A stretch of DNA of 64,000 nucleotides, from assembly GCF_031877795.1 (NCBI RefSeq), contig NC_133970.1, forward strand, positions 44,609,967 to 44,673,966, written 5' to 3'. Origin of the DNA: Strix aluco (taxonomy: Eukaryota > Chordata > Aves > Strigiformes > Strigidae). Below the pieces are notes generated by a model that searched no databases, was not told the origin of the DNA, and saw only the letters and a list, made by a program, of their open reading frames with translations. Below are positions 45,282-56,700 of the stretch, piece after piece (position 1 is the stretch's first letter; each line of letters opens with the position of its first letter). The translations under genes and the position numbers were made by a program.

Positions 45282-45880
45282 TGTTACCGAAAATCCGGAA
45301 TAAAGAACTTATCAACACCAATTTGATGCAGATAAGCAGACACTTCTTTATTGACGGCCGGGCGCGCAGGGGAGTGTTCTCACCAACAACGCGCGCCAAG
45401 CACTAAAATCACTCATCTTATATAGAACTTTTCATATACAATTTCCAAGGACACAGTTTCATACACAAACACAATTCCCAAGGACACAGTTTCATACACA
45501 AACACAATTCCCAAGGACACAGCTTCATACACAAACACAGTTTCCTTGGCAAGTACTTGTAAGCTGTTACGGTCGTTTCCCCAAGTTTCTATTAATCCTA
45601 GACTTTGACAACTACTTGTAATCTCCTGGTCCTATCTATATATTATAAATCAACTTACAGATCAGTTTGTATTTGGTTACCTAGGTTCCAAACGTTTCTA
45701 CTAAATGATTATGACCAATCTCTTTGGCCTTGGTATGGGACTGTATAGGTGACTCTAAAGCAGCAATCGGTTGCCAACACAAACCACAACAAACAAAAAA
45801 TTTTACTAAATATTTCTTATGATTTTATATTTCTATTAAATCAAACACAATTTCTTCTACTTATTGGTAAATCAATAACA
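45282..45880 (-). repeat. 3' LTR, with three 33-bp repeats
   Basis: TGTTACCGAAAATCC...AAATCAATAACA on the + strand (599 bp). AATAAA is the reverse of 45347-45352, TATATAA the reverse of about 45419-45425. At about 45438-45540 it has three tandem copies of a 33-bp unit (starting ATTCCCAAGGACACAG) where the 5' LTR has two. Confidence 0.95.
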
Positions 45881-45893
45881 TTTCCCCCCTTTG
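45881..45893 (-). other. Polypurine tract
   Basis: The element strand reads CAAAGGGGGGAAA immediately before the LTR TGTTATTG start. Confidence 0.9.
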
Positions 45894-45927
45894 AAAGTGT
45901 TGAAAATGATTTCAATACTTTCACATT

Positions 45928-47335
45928 TTATTCATTTTCATTTTCAAAGTTAGTATTAGTTTCACCATATTTTGGTGGTGGACTGTATTCAGGTGGCACA
46001 TGTGGTACTTCTCTCATAATCCTTCGGTGCGCTGCAAGTCTATTAATAAACTGTCTTTTAAGACAAGCATAAATTAACATGATCATCACAAAGACAATTA
46101 ACAGCAAAAACAAGGTCTTGATTAGGGATTTCAGCCAAGAGCTCAGGTTCCATCCTAATCCACTAAAATCTTTCCCAACCAATCTTCGGACATATTTTCT
46201 CGAATCGTTTCTGTTTCTTTTTTAATTTTGCCTAAGAGATCTAGATCATGTTCTACATCCTGAGTCACATTAGGAATATGAATGCAGCAATGAGCTGGGC
46301 TATCCTTGAGATATCCGCACACTCCATGCTCCTTTAACAGAAGCATGTCCAATGCCATCCTATTCTGAAGTGTCATTCGGGAAGTTGCCTGTAATTGAAT
46401 GTTTAATTCTTTAAATCCTTTCCTTGTGACGTTGGCCAATTTTTCTACTTGTCCTGTCAACTGATAGAGCCATTCTCTGTTTCTATATGAAGCTATTGGG
46501 TTCAAAGGGACTCTAAAGCCCAGCCAATTTTCACTCCTGTTGATGGTTCATTCCATGTGTCATCATCTGTTTCAGACCTCTTGGTTCGTTTTAATCTTAA
46601 ATCTTCTAAGGGTCCTTTGAATGGCGATTTCTTCCAAATTGGACACAATGTCGGCATGCCTAAAGTAACTTGTTTCACCTTACCATCTACTGGCAAGTGA
46701 GTTGTCCAGGTTCCATCACTTAATGCCCAAACCAAATGTCCTGGACTTTGAATGGTAGATTTCTTACAACTGAAAAAGTATCCTCTCCTGGGCGTGAATA
46801 TGCTTGTCAGAGTGAGGTTATTAGAAAACCTCAACAGTAACAACCAAATTTCAAAGTAGTTGCTAAGGGAGAAATTCTTTGAATTATTGAGTCTGCGTTG
46901 CTGCAATCATACACCTTTTCACACTTCCACCATGGTACTACATGTTCCTTTTCTATTCGTGTAGTACCTTTATCTACTACTGAAGGAAGAATTGCGAGTA
47001 CACCTTTAATCCAAGTACCGTCCCAAGTAAAACACCAGGGAGTTCTTATGTTCCAGGTTGGTCAGATTCACAGTTGAAATTCCCCAAGGAATAGATTCAC
47101 CTACTGCTCTTGGTATTGGTAAACAAGCAGTAATCTGTGTAACATTCTGCAAATTGGCAAATCCCTTAATCAATCCTAACATCAAATTTTCTTCAGACAT
47201 TTCTTTGGGAATGTTGATCAGTTGTTCTGTGTCTTGTTGTCTTTTGTTTCTCACCACTGAATCAGTCCACACCAGTATCACCTGCTTAGCTAACACAAGG
47301 AGAATAATCACAAACTGATATGAAAAATTAGACAT
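45928..47335 (-). pseudogene. env: env remnant: leader, surface, transmembrane subunits, broken
   Basis: The ATG at 47333-47335 overlaps the end of pol. The first segment (to 47006) has a hydrophobic signal-like stretch. A second segment, 46502-46906, ends the surface subunit with an R-T-K-R basic cleavage-type motif. A third, 46155-46505, has heptads and C-G-Y-L-K-D-S-P-A-H-C-C, giving CX9CC where CX6CC is usual. The fourth, 45928-46182, is the membrane anchor and a tail with P-P-E-Y and P-P-K-Y. Breaks near 47006, near 46505 (stop) and near 46170 (frame change) mean no full protein can be made. Confidence 0.85.
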
Positions 47336-50300
47336 GTTTCAGAGTCAGTTTTAAAGTCTTTGGGTCACGGCTAGTAATATTCCATGGAGTGGGCGCCTTC
47401 TTCACCCGGGTATAGTGTATCCAAGCATCTGATTCTGCAATCTTGATAGCCGTAAAGGTGGTTAACAGTCCCTTCCAGCGTTCTTGCAGAGGTTCGGAAG
47501 TCCACGTCTTCACATAGACATAGTCTCCTGGTTGAAAGTCATGCACAGGATTTTCAAGGGATAATGGTCTGTTCCACAGTATTGCGCTCCGAATTGCAGT
47601 CAAAGTTTTTCCTAAAGAAAGTAAATAGTTATACACATCTTGTTTCCCTTTCACATGCACGTTTGGATTTGGTTCTGGGGATTCATAAGGTTTCCTATAC
47701 AATAATTCATAAGGACTGACTGAGGTTCCACTCTTTGGTTGTACTCTAATTCGTAACAATGCCAATGGAAGCGCTTGAGGCCATTTTAAATTAGTTTCTT
47801 GACAGATTTTGCTTATTTGTCTCTTTAAAGTTTGATTCATTCTTTCTACTTTTCCACTGGATTGTGGCCTCCATGAAGTATGTAAGTCCCAAGTGATGCC
47901 CAAAATTTTGCTAATATTTTGGACTACTTCTGCAACAAAGTGTGGACCTCTGTCAGAGGAAATTCCAATAGGAACTCCAAATCTTGGAATTATTTCTCGT
48001 AGTAACCACTTTACTACTTCTTTTGCTTGTGTGGTGCGGCAGGGAAAAGCTTCTGGCCATCCTGTAAAAGTATCAACCCCCACCAGGATGTATCGATACC
48101 CATTTTGTCTAGGTAATTCTGAAAAATCTACTTGCCAATAATCTCCAGGTTCCGTACCAGATTTTAACCTACCCATTTGAACTCTTCTCTTGATCACTGG
48201 ATTATTTTTCAAACATACTTCTCATTTTGCAGTTATTAATTTAGCCATGTCCATCATCTTCACTGATATAACTTGTTTTTGTAAAGATGTTACTAGAGCC
48301 TCTGCTCCCCAATGACATTCTTGATGTTTGGTTTGCATTATTTCTCTCATTAATAAAGGTGGAACTACTACTCGTCCATGAGGAGTTATCCACCATCCAG
48401 CTAAATTTTTCTTGGCATTCAGAAATTGACCTAGTTTCTCATCTTCCACCGAGTATTTTGGCTTTTCTCTAGGAAGGGTTACTGTCTTGGAGGGAATTAA
48501 TGCCATTTGGAATGCTCGTTCCTTTGCTATTTTCTTTGCCATTCGGTCAGCCAAATTATTTCCAACAATTTCTTTTGTGTTCCCAATTTGATGTGCTTTA
48601 CAGTGCATGATTGCTACTTGATCTGGTTTTTGAACTGCTTGTAATAATTGCAAAATTTCATTTTGATGTTTATTATTTGATCCCTGGGAGGACAATAATC
48701 CTCTTTCTTTCCACAAAGCTCCATGGACATGTACTACCCCAAAAGCATACTTTGAGTCTGTCCAAATATTTACTTTCTTCCTTTCACTTAGTTCTAAGGC
48801 TCGAATTAAAGCAATAAGTTCTGCTTTCTGAGCTGATGTGGTACCCGTCAATGCCTTTGCTTCTCTAACTGTGGTGTCTGTTGTTACCGCATATCCAGCG
48901 TATCGGACCCCTTGCTCCATAAAGCTGCTGCCATCTGTATACAGTTCCCAGTCTGGTCGCTCCAATGGTACGTCCTTCAAATCGTCTCGACTGGAATAAA
49001 CGTACTCAATGGTAGCCAAGCAGTCATGCTCCAGTTGTCCTTCTTCCTGTGTGGAACTTAAAAATACTGCAGGATTTACCAGGTTAGTTGTTTTTAGAAT
49101 CACATCATCTTGTTCAGTCAGTATTACCTGGTACTTCATCATTCGGCTCGGAGACAGCCAATGTCCCCCCTTTTGTTCTAAAACAGTTATCACCATGTGT
49201 GGGACATGGACCGTTATTGTTCTTCCCAAAGTCAATTTCCGAGCTTCTTGTATGAGCATCACTGTTGCAGCCACTGCTCGAAGGCAGTTTGGCCACCCTT
49301 TACTCACTGTGTCCAGTTGTTTGGAAAAGTATCCGACCGGTCGTTTCCAGCTTCCTATCCGCTGAGTCAGCACACCCAACGCCAGACGTTGTTTCTCATG
49401 GACAAACAACTGAAAATCTTTGGTTAAATCCGGAAGTCCTAAAGCAGGTGCAGACATTAAGGCGCGTTTTAATTCCATAAAAGCCTTTTGCTGTTGTGGG
49501 CCCCATACGAAAGGAAAGTTTTCCTGGGCTCATACAACGGCTTAGCTATCAGACCGTAGTTCATGATCCAAAGGCGACACCACCCTGCCATTCCCAAGAA
49601 CGCTCTGAGTTCATGAATATTTTTCGGCTCAGGTATACTACAAATAGTTTCTTTGCGATCTTTTCCTAATTGTCGCTGCCCTTTTGAAATTTCAAAGCCC
49701 AGATAAATCACAGTCTGGCAGGCTATTTGGGCTTTCTTCCGAGATACCTTGTACCCATTCAGTCCCAGAAAATTTAAAAGGTCTGTTGTTACCTGTATGC
49801 AGGTAAATCTTTCTTCTGTGGCAATCAGTATGTCATCCACATATTGTAAAAGTAAATGTCCAGGCCTTGGTTTATCCCGTTTCCAGATTTCAAGCTCTTT
49901 TGCCAGCTGATTTCCAAAAATCGTTGGGCTATTTTTAAATCCTTGGGGTAGTCTTGTCCATGTCAACTGCATTTTTCGTCCTGTTTGTGGATTTTCCCAC
50001 TCAAAAGCAAACAATTTTCTGCTTTCCTTTTCCAAAGGTATACCAAAGAAAGCATCTTTTAAATCAAGCACTGTAAACCACTGATGAGTCTCCTTTAACG
50101 CTGTTAACAATGTATAAGGATTTGCCACCACAGGATATATGTCCTTGACTATTTGATTTACTGCTCTCAAGTCTCGCACCAATCTATATTCACCTGAGGG
50201 TTTTCTAACTGGTAAAATAGGAGTATTATACTCAGATTCACATTCTTCTAAAATTTTGTACTCCAAAAATTTATCAATCAATTTCTTCAGCTCCTGTCTG

Positions 50301-50839
50301 ACTTCTGGTTTGATTGGATATTGCTTAATTTTTACTGTCCCTGCACCTTCTTTTAAATCTATTTTCACAGGCTCTGCCAATTTTGATTTGCCAGGAATAC
50401 CTGTTTCCCATACTGTAGGAATCACTGCAGAATCCACCTCTGGTGGAATTTCCTGCTCTTTCACTTTTTCCTGTATCATCAGGATTTCTCCTGTTTTTGA
50501 TTCAGGTATTTTCAAGAAAAGTTCTCCTTCTTCAAAAACAATCTGTGCATTTAATTTGGATAACAAATCCCTTCCTAACAAGGGTATCGGACATTCTGGT
50601 ACATACAAAAATTCATGTGTAATTATTTTATTTCCAAATTTTAAATCCAGGGGTTGCAGGAATGGCCTATTTTCCTCCTTCCCTGTTGCTCCTATTATGT
50701 TTGCTGGTTTTGTTCCAATTTTTCCTTTACAAGTATTCAATACCGAAAATGTTGCTCCCGTATCCACTAAAAATTCAACTTCTTTATCTCCCAGCTTAAT
50801 TACAACCAGAGGCTCAGCTGGGTTCCCCTCCGGTCCCCT
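47328..50839 (-). pseudogene. pol: pro-pol: protease, RT, RNase H, integrase, with two breaks
   Basis: In frame with gag after its TGA. Protease D-T-G-A at 50760 downward with L-L-G-R-D-L-L. RT in frame 49469-50767 with V-L-D-L-K-D-A-F-F, L-P-Q-G-F-K-N-S-P-T and Y-V-D-D. A frame change near 49480-49530 leads to 48222-49478 (RT connection, RNase H with Y-T-D-G-S-S and W-T-D-S-K-Y). A TGA at 48222-48224 falls at the HHCC finger, just before E-V-C. Integrase 47328-48212 then keeps the D,D35E triad (W-Q-V-D-F, S-S-D-R-G-P-H-F, S-G-K-V-E-R-M-N). Confidence 0.92.
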
Positions 50840-50842
50840 TCA
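50840..50842 (-). other. gag terminator TGA between gag and pol in the same frame
   Basis: After the zinc knuckle the frame reads M-V-L-D-D, TGA, then continues open into the protease. This is the gammaretroviral readthrough arrangement, with a purine-rich AGGGGACCGGAGGGG downstream. TGA rather than TAG. Confidence 0.7.
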
Positions 50843-52413
50843 GTCATCTAAAACCATCAATTTGGCTATTTCTTGCTGAGCATTCCCGTTTCTTGGGCAG
50901 TCTCTCTTCCAATGTCCTTCTTGTTTACAAAAGGCACACTGATTCACTCCTAAGGGGGTATTAAAGTTTTGATTACCATAATTCATAAATCCTCCCCTTC
51001 CACCAATTCCTCATCCTCTTCCTCTGCCCCTTCCTCTGCCTGCTGTCTCTGTCATTACAGTTAACAATCTACTTTCTCTGGTCTTCCTTTTCCTCTTTTT
51101 CCCTGTTGTTATATACTTTCCATGCTGCTTCTAGCATTTTATTCAAACTCCTTGAATCCTCTCCTTCAAGTTTCTGGAGTTTCTTTCTTATATCTGGTGC
51201 CGATTGTCCCATAAAAATCAAAGCCGATTGTATCTGAGCCGCCTCCGTTTCTACTCTTAAATCAGTATATTTTCAGGCAGCTTCCTTCAATCTCTCCAGA
51301 AACGCTGAGGGAGATTCATTCTTATCTTGTCTCACCTCATATAATTTAGACCAATTCAGAGACTTAGGCATGGCATGTTTAACTCCATGCAAAATCCATT
51401 TCTGGTATCGATGCAGTCTTTCTCTGTGCTCTACATTATTTGGATCCCACTGCGGATCCCCAGATGGAAAATTCTGCTCTACTGTTCCACCTGTTGTCCC
51501 ACTCAATACAGCCACTTCTACCTGTGCTTTGCCAGCCTTTAATACCATCTGCTTTTCTGGATCATCCAGTAAATTATCCAAGATCACCTGTAAATCACTC
51601 CAATCCGGATTCTGCGTTCTGATTATAGTATCTACCACTCTGCCTACTCTTTCAGGATCTTCTATCTATATATCCCTGCTGCCTGCTTCTAAGCCATCAA
51701 ATCCGTAACTGAAAAAGGCACTTTCACATCCACTGGCCCATCATTACCAACGCCCTGCCGAAGAGGAGCCATTGTTTGCACCTGCTGCCGAGTTCTTCGG
51801 GAGACAGGAGTATGAATTACAATCTCAGACGGCCCTTCCTCCACATCCTCTCTTCCACTACTCTCTGGTTCCTCTACCTGTTCCCTATATTCTCGCCCCC
51901 GATGCCTTTCTCTCCATGGAGGGGATATATCTAATTCTGGCCCTTCATCCTTTTCAATAAAAGCAATTCTTTTCTTTAAACAATCTTTTCCCAACTCACA
52001 TGTTGAACAACACTTTTCACATTTTTATCGTCAGAAGTCATAGCCATTACTAAATTATCCCTACTAATCAACTTACATTCTTTCTGCCAATCTTTCCTCT
52101 GTCTTAAATAGAAAAATAAATCAACATATGGCACTTCACTCCATTTCCCTTCCCTCCTACAGAACAGCATTAACTGCAGAATGGTGTTATAATTCAGTGT
52201 CCCATTCACAGGCCATTTTTCCTGATCTTCCAAAATATACAGAGGCCACCACTGATTGCAATATTCAATTATCTGACTCTTTCGCAAATCATCATGCAAA
52301 TCTCCCCAATGTGCTAACAAACATCCTAACGGAGAAGTTTTCGGAACTTTGTCATTTGCAGTCAGATTACCCATACTTTTACTTTTAAACAAATGAGTCA
52401 GCTTAGATGCCAT
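50840..52413 (-). pseudogene. gag: gag polyprotein, broken
   Basis: Matrix in frame 51976-52413 (possible myristoylated M-G-N-L start inside). A frame change near 51985 leads to 51689-51994 (charged spacer and capsid start G-P-V-D-V-K-V-P-F) with a stop at 51689. Capsid continues in 51273-51638 with a major homology region V-R-Q-D-K-N-E-S-P-S-A-F-L-E-R-L, stopped by TGA at 51273-51275. A nucleocapsid with one CCHC knuckle (C-A-F-C-K-Q-E-G-H-W-K-R-D-C) lies near 50900-50945. Several lesions, so non-functional. Confidence 0.9.
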
Positions 52414-53188
52414 AATAAATCACTTTGCAGTACAATACACAATCAATCACTCAAATCTGTCGCTTTGTTCTTCTCCGGCTGCACCCCTCGCAGAGTAACA
52501 GAAACACGGATCCGAGCTCCGCACTCGCTTCGTGCTCAATTGCACGTCTCACACTTACAAGCACACTCACACCTTTCCACAACTGTTACTATATACAAAG
52601 GTATATAACACAATATTATACAATTCTTAAATTCTTATACAATACTCTCCAAAACAGTTTTACAACATAACACATGTAAAACTTCTAACTTCTTGTTAGA
52701 GACACTTCCTTTGAGAACGCTATAGCATATAGGTTCTCTTGTTTCCCAATCCACAATTGTCCAACCCTGCAATAGCTTTCGCTTATGTCTTACGGGCAGA
52801 CGCCTAGGCTTCCAATACACGAGGATCCTCTAGCCCAACCCTGCGCAGCTTTCGCCGCGTCTGACAGGCAGGCTTATACAGTGGGACTCTAACCCACTGT
52901 GTGGGACTCTAACCCACTTTCCAAGGGTGGGACTCTGACCCACTCCTGAGTGGGACTCTAACCCACTTTCCAAGGGTGGGACTCTAACCCACTCCTAAGT
53001 GGGACTCTAACCCACTCTCCAAGGGTGGGACTCTAACCCACTCCTAATACAAAAAGAAGTGTCTTACCAAAATCCAGGGAACGTCGCGAGGAGCCTTACG
53101 GATCGGGGATTGATGGGTATCCCCGAGAAATCCTCGGTGCCGGCTGGAACCGATCAGGTCCCCGATTCCTCCGGTCTCTCTCAGCGAG
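52414..53188 (-). other. 5' leader of the gammaretrovirus-like provirus
   Basis: About 775-nt untranslated region between PBS and gag. It contains a tandem hairpin array (52881-53041) and no convincing ORF. Confidence 0.8.
52881..53041 (-). repeat. Seven tandem 17-nt hairpins in the proviral leader
   Basis: GTGGGACTCTAACCCAC occurs seven times (starts 52881, 52901, 52927, 52950, 52976, 52999, 53025; one copy has G for A). Each is a perfect 5-bp inverted repeat GTGGG/CCCAC around a 7-nt loop. Spacers alternate between CCAAGG-type and CCTAA-type, showing a dimer unit of about 49 bp. Confidence 0.95.
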
Positions 53189-53206
53189 GTCCCACCTGGG
53201 TCGCCA
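53189..53206 (-). other. Primer-binding site, tRNA-Arg type
   Basis: The element strand reads TGGCGACCCAGGTGGGAC, 5 nt inside the LTR. It complements the 3' end of a tRNA-Arg (CCG-like, one possible G:U) as I recall these tRNAs. Confidence 0.65.
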
Positions 53207-53211
53207 GAAAC

Positions 53212-53777
53212 TGTTACCGAAAATCCGGAATAAAGAACTTATCAACACCAATTTGATGCAGATAAGCAGACACTTCTTTATTGACGGCCGGGCGCGCAGG
53301 GGAGTGTTCTCACCAACAACGCGCGCCAAGCACTAAAATCACTCATCTTATATAGAACTTTTCATATACAATTCCCAAGGACACAGTTTCATACACAAAC
53401 ACAATTCCCAAGGACACAGCTTCATACACAAACACAGTTTCCTTGGCAAGTACTTGTAAGCTGTTACGGTTGTTTCCCCAAGTTTCTATTAATCCTAGAC
53501 TTTGACAACTACTTGTAATCTCCTGGTCCTATCTATATATTATAAATCAACTTACAGATCAGTTTGTATTTGGTTACCTAGGTTCCAAACGTTTCTACTA
53601 AATGATTATGACCAATCTCTTTGGCCTTGGTATGGGACTGTATAGGTGACTCTAAAGCAGCAATCGGTTGCCAACACAAACCACAACAAACAAAAAATTT
53701 TACTAAATATTTCTTATGATTTTATATTTCTATTAAATCAAACACAATTTCTTCTACTTATTGGTAAATCAATAACA
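53212..53777 (-). repeat. 5' LTR, with two 33-bp repeats
   Basis: 566 bp, same ends as the 3' LTR. By eye only two substitutions besides the missing 33-bp unit. Confidence 0.95.
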
Positions 53778-53781
53778 CAGG

Positions 53782-56700
53782 AACATCTTTTAACATGCCT
53801 CTGATATGCTAGCACAAAATGAGCTTTTTAATATATAATCTAAAGTGGCATTCAAGTTTTCATCTTCATAACCTCAGTAATACAAGCAAACTGCTTTCTG
53901 GTTAAATGTTTTCCATATATTATAGTATCATATATAACTTTATACACAATCTAAAATTTGGTTAAAAGGTAAAATGTTTTAAATAAGTTTCTCCAAAGCA
54001 CTGAAAGTTAAAATTAACTACAAGTCAGGATTTTTCCTCATAATTTTTAATACTTTCCACTTTTAAAATTTGTGATTGTAACATGGAAGAGCAAACTTCT
54101 TTTAATTTTTTTAAACTTATCATTAGGATCATAAAGCTATTATAGAACAAACAGTTACACTCTATACACTCAAGGTACTCAAAAATATGATTCATGTTTC
54201 GAGTGTAGATGAACAGTGGCAATTCAAATACAGCATTATCTGCACAACTTGATAAAAATACAGGTGGACAATCTGATTAAGTAAAAGGCAATTCCCCCCC
54301 CCCCCCCCCCGAAGTGCATCACATTTTTCACAGATAAATTTGTCAAAATAAGATGTTCAAGTTCTCAGACAGGATAACAATGACCATCTCTCATCCTCAT
54401 TCCTAATACAAGTTCTACCGAGTCATTTCCTTCAGATCTAGTTCAGCAACATCCAAATTCTCCAAATGGACACATATTCAGAGAATGATACCTGATGGAG
54501 AAGAGCACTGTGTTCTCAGCCCTTCAAATTGGTTCAGCTTATAAAACCAGCCATTCTAGAGTCATGGGCTGCTTCTGCAAAGATCACAGCTGTATAAATA
54601 CTACAGATCCATTAACAGGAAGAAGAGAACTCAGAGTGCACAGATGTGTGGCAGTGACTGGAAAGAGGGGTGAGCTCAAGAGGCAGGAAATTTTATAAAA
54701 CCATAAAAGGAAGATCCCTTCTGGAAGAAAAGACCTAACAGCTACTTGCACGTGGACAGTCTGAGAGGCCAACAGAGAGTTGCCTTTTTTCATTTGTTTT
54801 TAAAGAGGTCAATTAATACCTATTTCTCAACCTTGCAACTCCTTCCATATTCTTTAAGAAGCCTCTTACAAGTCTGATTGGGCAGGGCTAGCTGTAGGGA
54901 AGTACCAGTACCTTTACCTAAAAGTAAAATATTCTTTACAAATAGTATCTGTAGTTTAATTTCATTTACAGAATAAATTTTGCATTTAGTGCATATGCAA
55001 CTGATGAGATAAGATTTATATACTGCTTTGTAAACTTTCCATACCTTTGTAAAATAAAGCCTTCAGATTAATAAACAGTTACTTGCCTGTGTTCAACAAT
55101 TAGAAGAAACAGCAAATAAGGAGTTAAACTCTTTTTTTTTTTTTACATTCCTATCAGTGGCTATGGTGGAATAAACCAGTGCTTGGTTGATTGTAAAATG
55201 ATGAAGTACATTTGAGATAAGATTTTTTTTATTTAACATCACTATACAAAATGTTCACTAGTGATATAGTAAACATGTACAAATTTTCATCTTATTTGCC
55301 TTACTAGCATTAACATATGGGCACTTTTCTACATATTCAAATTAATGGAATAACTCTGTAATAAGGCATATTCCATGCACACCATTAGAAAAAGACAAAT
55401 AGAGAGGGAAGAGTTATGGAGTGTGAAATCTGTGCGCATGTGTAATCATGTGTTATGTATGATCTAATCTCTATAGAGAACATGAACAGATAAAGTAGTT
55501 TTTTCAGTACTGTGCAGATCACATTTAATCATTCACCAAATCTTCATTAAGTTACTATATCTTTTATTTATTTTCAGGCACTATATCAAATAAGATTTTC
55601 AGTTTTCTTTTGAAAAAAGATACACAGGTCAGTGAAACACCCAGCAGTCTCTGAAGAGTTTCCAACTACAGGACATGGATAAAAGACCTCAAGGTCAGTA
55701 CCAGTCTGCCAGAGTCCTCTCTTAATGAGCATCTCCAGAATCAAAGGCAGGCAAATATCTGACATTTAAATTCCCACAGCAACGAGAAGAAATTTTCCAA
55801 TAAGAACTACACATCCTTATAGTTCTGATGGGTTTTTGATCAAGAGGCAAATATCAGTGCAAGTCTCTTGCTACACAAACCTCATAGCATGGCTTTATTA
55901 AGATGAGGAAAACACATGCAGGATCTGAAAATAATGTACTCATCCTCATTCTAGGCAGTGAATGTTGTCCTATGTAGTCCAAATTACTTCAATAAATATT
56001 ACAGTGTATCTTCTCACAGCTTTGCGAAAGCCCCAGATATCATGCAAGAAAACAGTCCACATATACCATGGACAGATGACTTCTAGCTTTCAGGCACTCT
56101 CTTGCCCTCTCATACAGAATCTTCCTAGAAATTTCTGGATCATGTTTAATAACAAAAATTCTGTAGCACATATTACATAACTAAAAAATACAATAGAAAT
56201 ATAAAGATATCTGGAAAAAATAAAGCTTTTCACACTCTTACTCCTTCAGAGCCAAAGATCTTCATAAGAGTAAGAGAATAGAAAAGGCAAAGTCATAAGG
56301 ATATTGACAGCCCTCAATTATTAAATGACGTTTTATGTAACAAGATGATTCATTATAGAAACAAGCAGCAATGAACTATGATTATACAAAGCGAAACAAA
56401 ACATGCCAATAAGTGACCTAAGCTTTACTGAACTCCCTCCCTCCCCCCCTAAAATGCCACATAGATTTTTGTCCATATAAAGCACATACAGTATGCTATA
56501 TGTGCATTTGTCTTTTGTGCTTTTTAGACATGCACAAAAACTGCACGAGTATCTTAGGAATGCTGACAGTTGTTTAAAATTAAAGCAGTAACCCATGTTG
56601 GTGATTCAAAGTTGTACATGTTCTTCCTCTTCTAAAGCAAGCAAATAAAATAGCCATATACATGTTATCAATACATCTATTTATAATTACACACTGATTC

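Larger units (their letters stand above)
45282..53777 (-). mobile_element. Gammaretrovirus-like provirus, tRNA-Arg-type PBS, broken genes
   Basis: 8.5-kb element: 3' LTR 45282-45880, polypurine tract, env, pol, gag, leader, PBS, 5' LTR 53212-53777. It is flanked by CAGG (45278-45281 and 53778-53781), the 4-bp duplication expected of gammaretroviruses. LTRs differ by about two substitutions plus one 33-bp repeat unit, so the insertion is young, yet gag, pol and env each carry stops or frameshifts. It lies between HMGCR and CERT1. Confidence 0.94.

Noticed and set aside
52881..53041. CRISPR-like array of palindromic repeats
   Set aside because: Spacers are 3-9 nt and recur in two types; it lies in a proviral leader.
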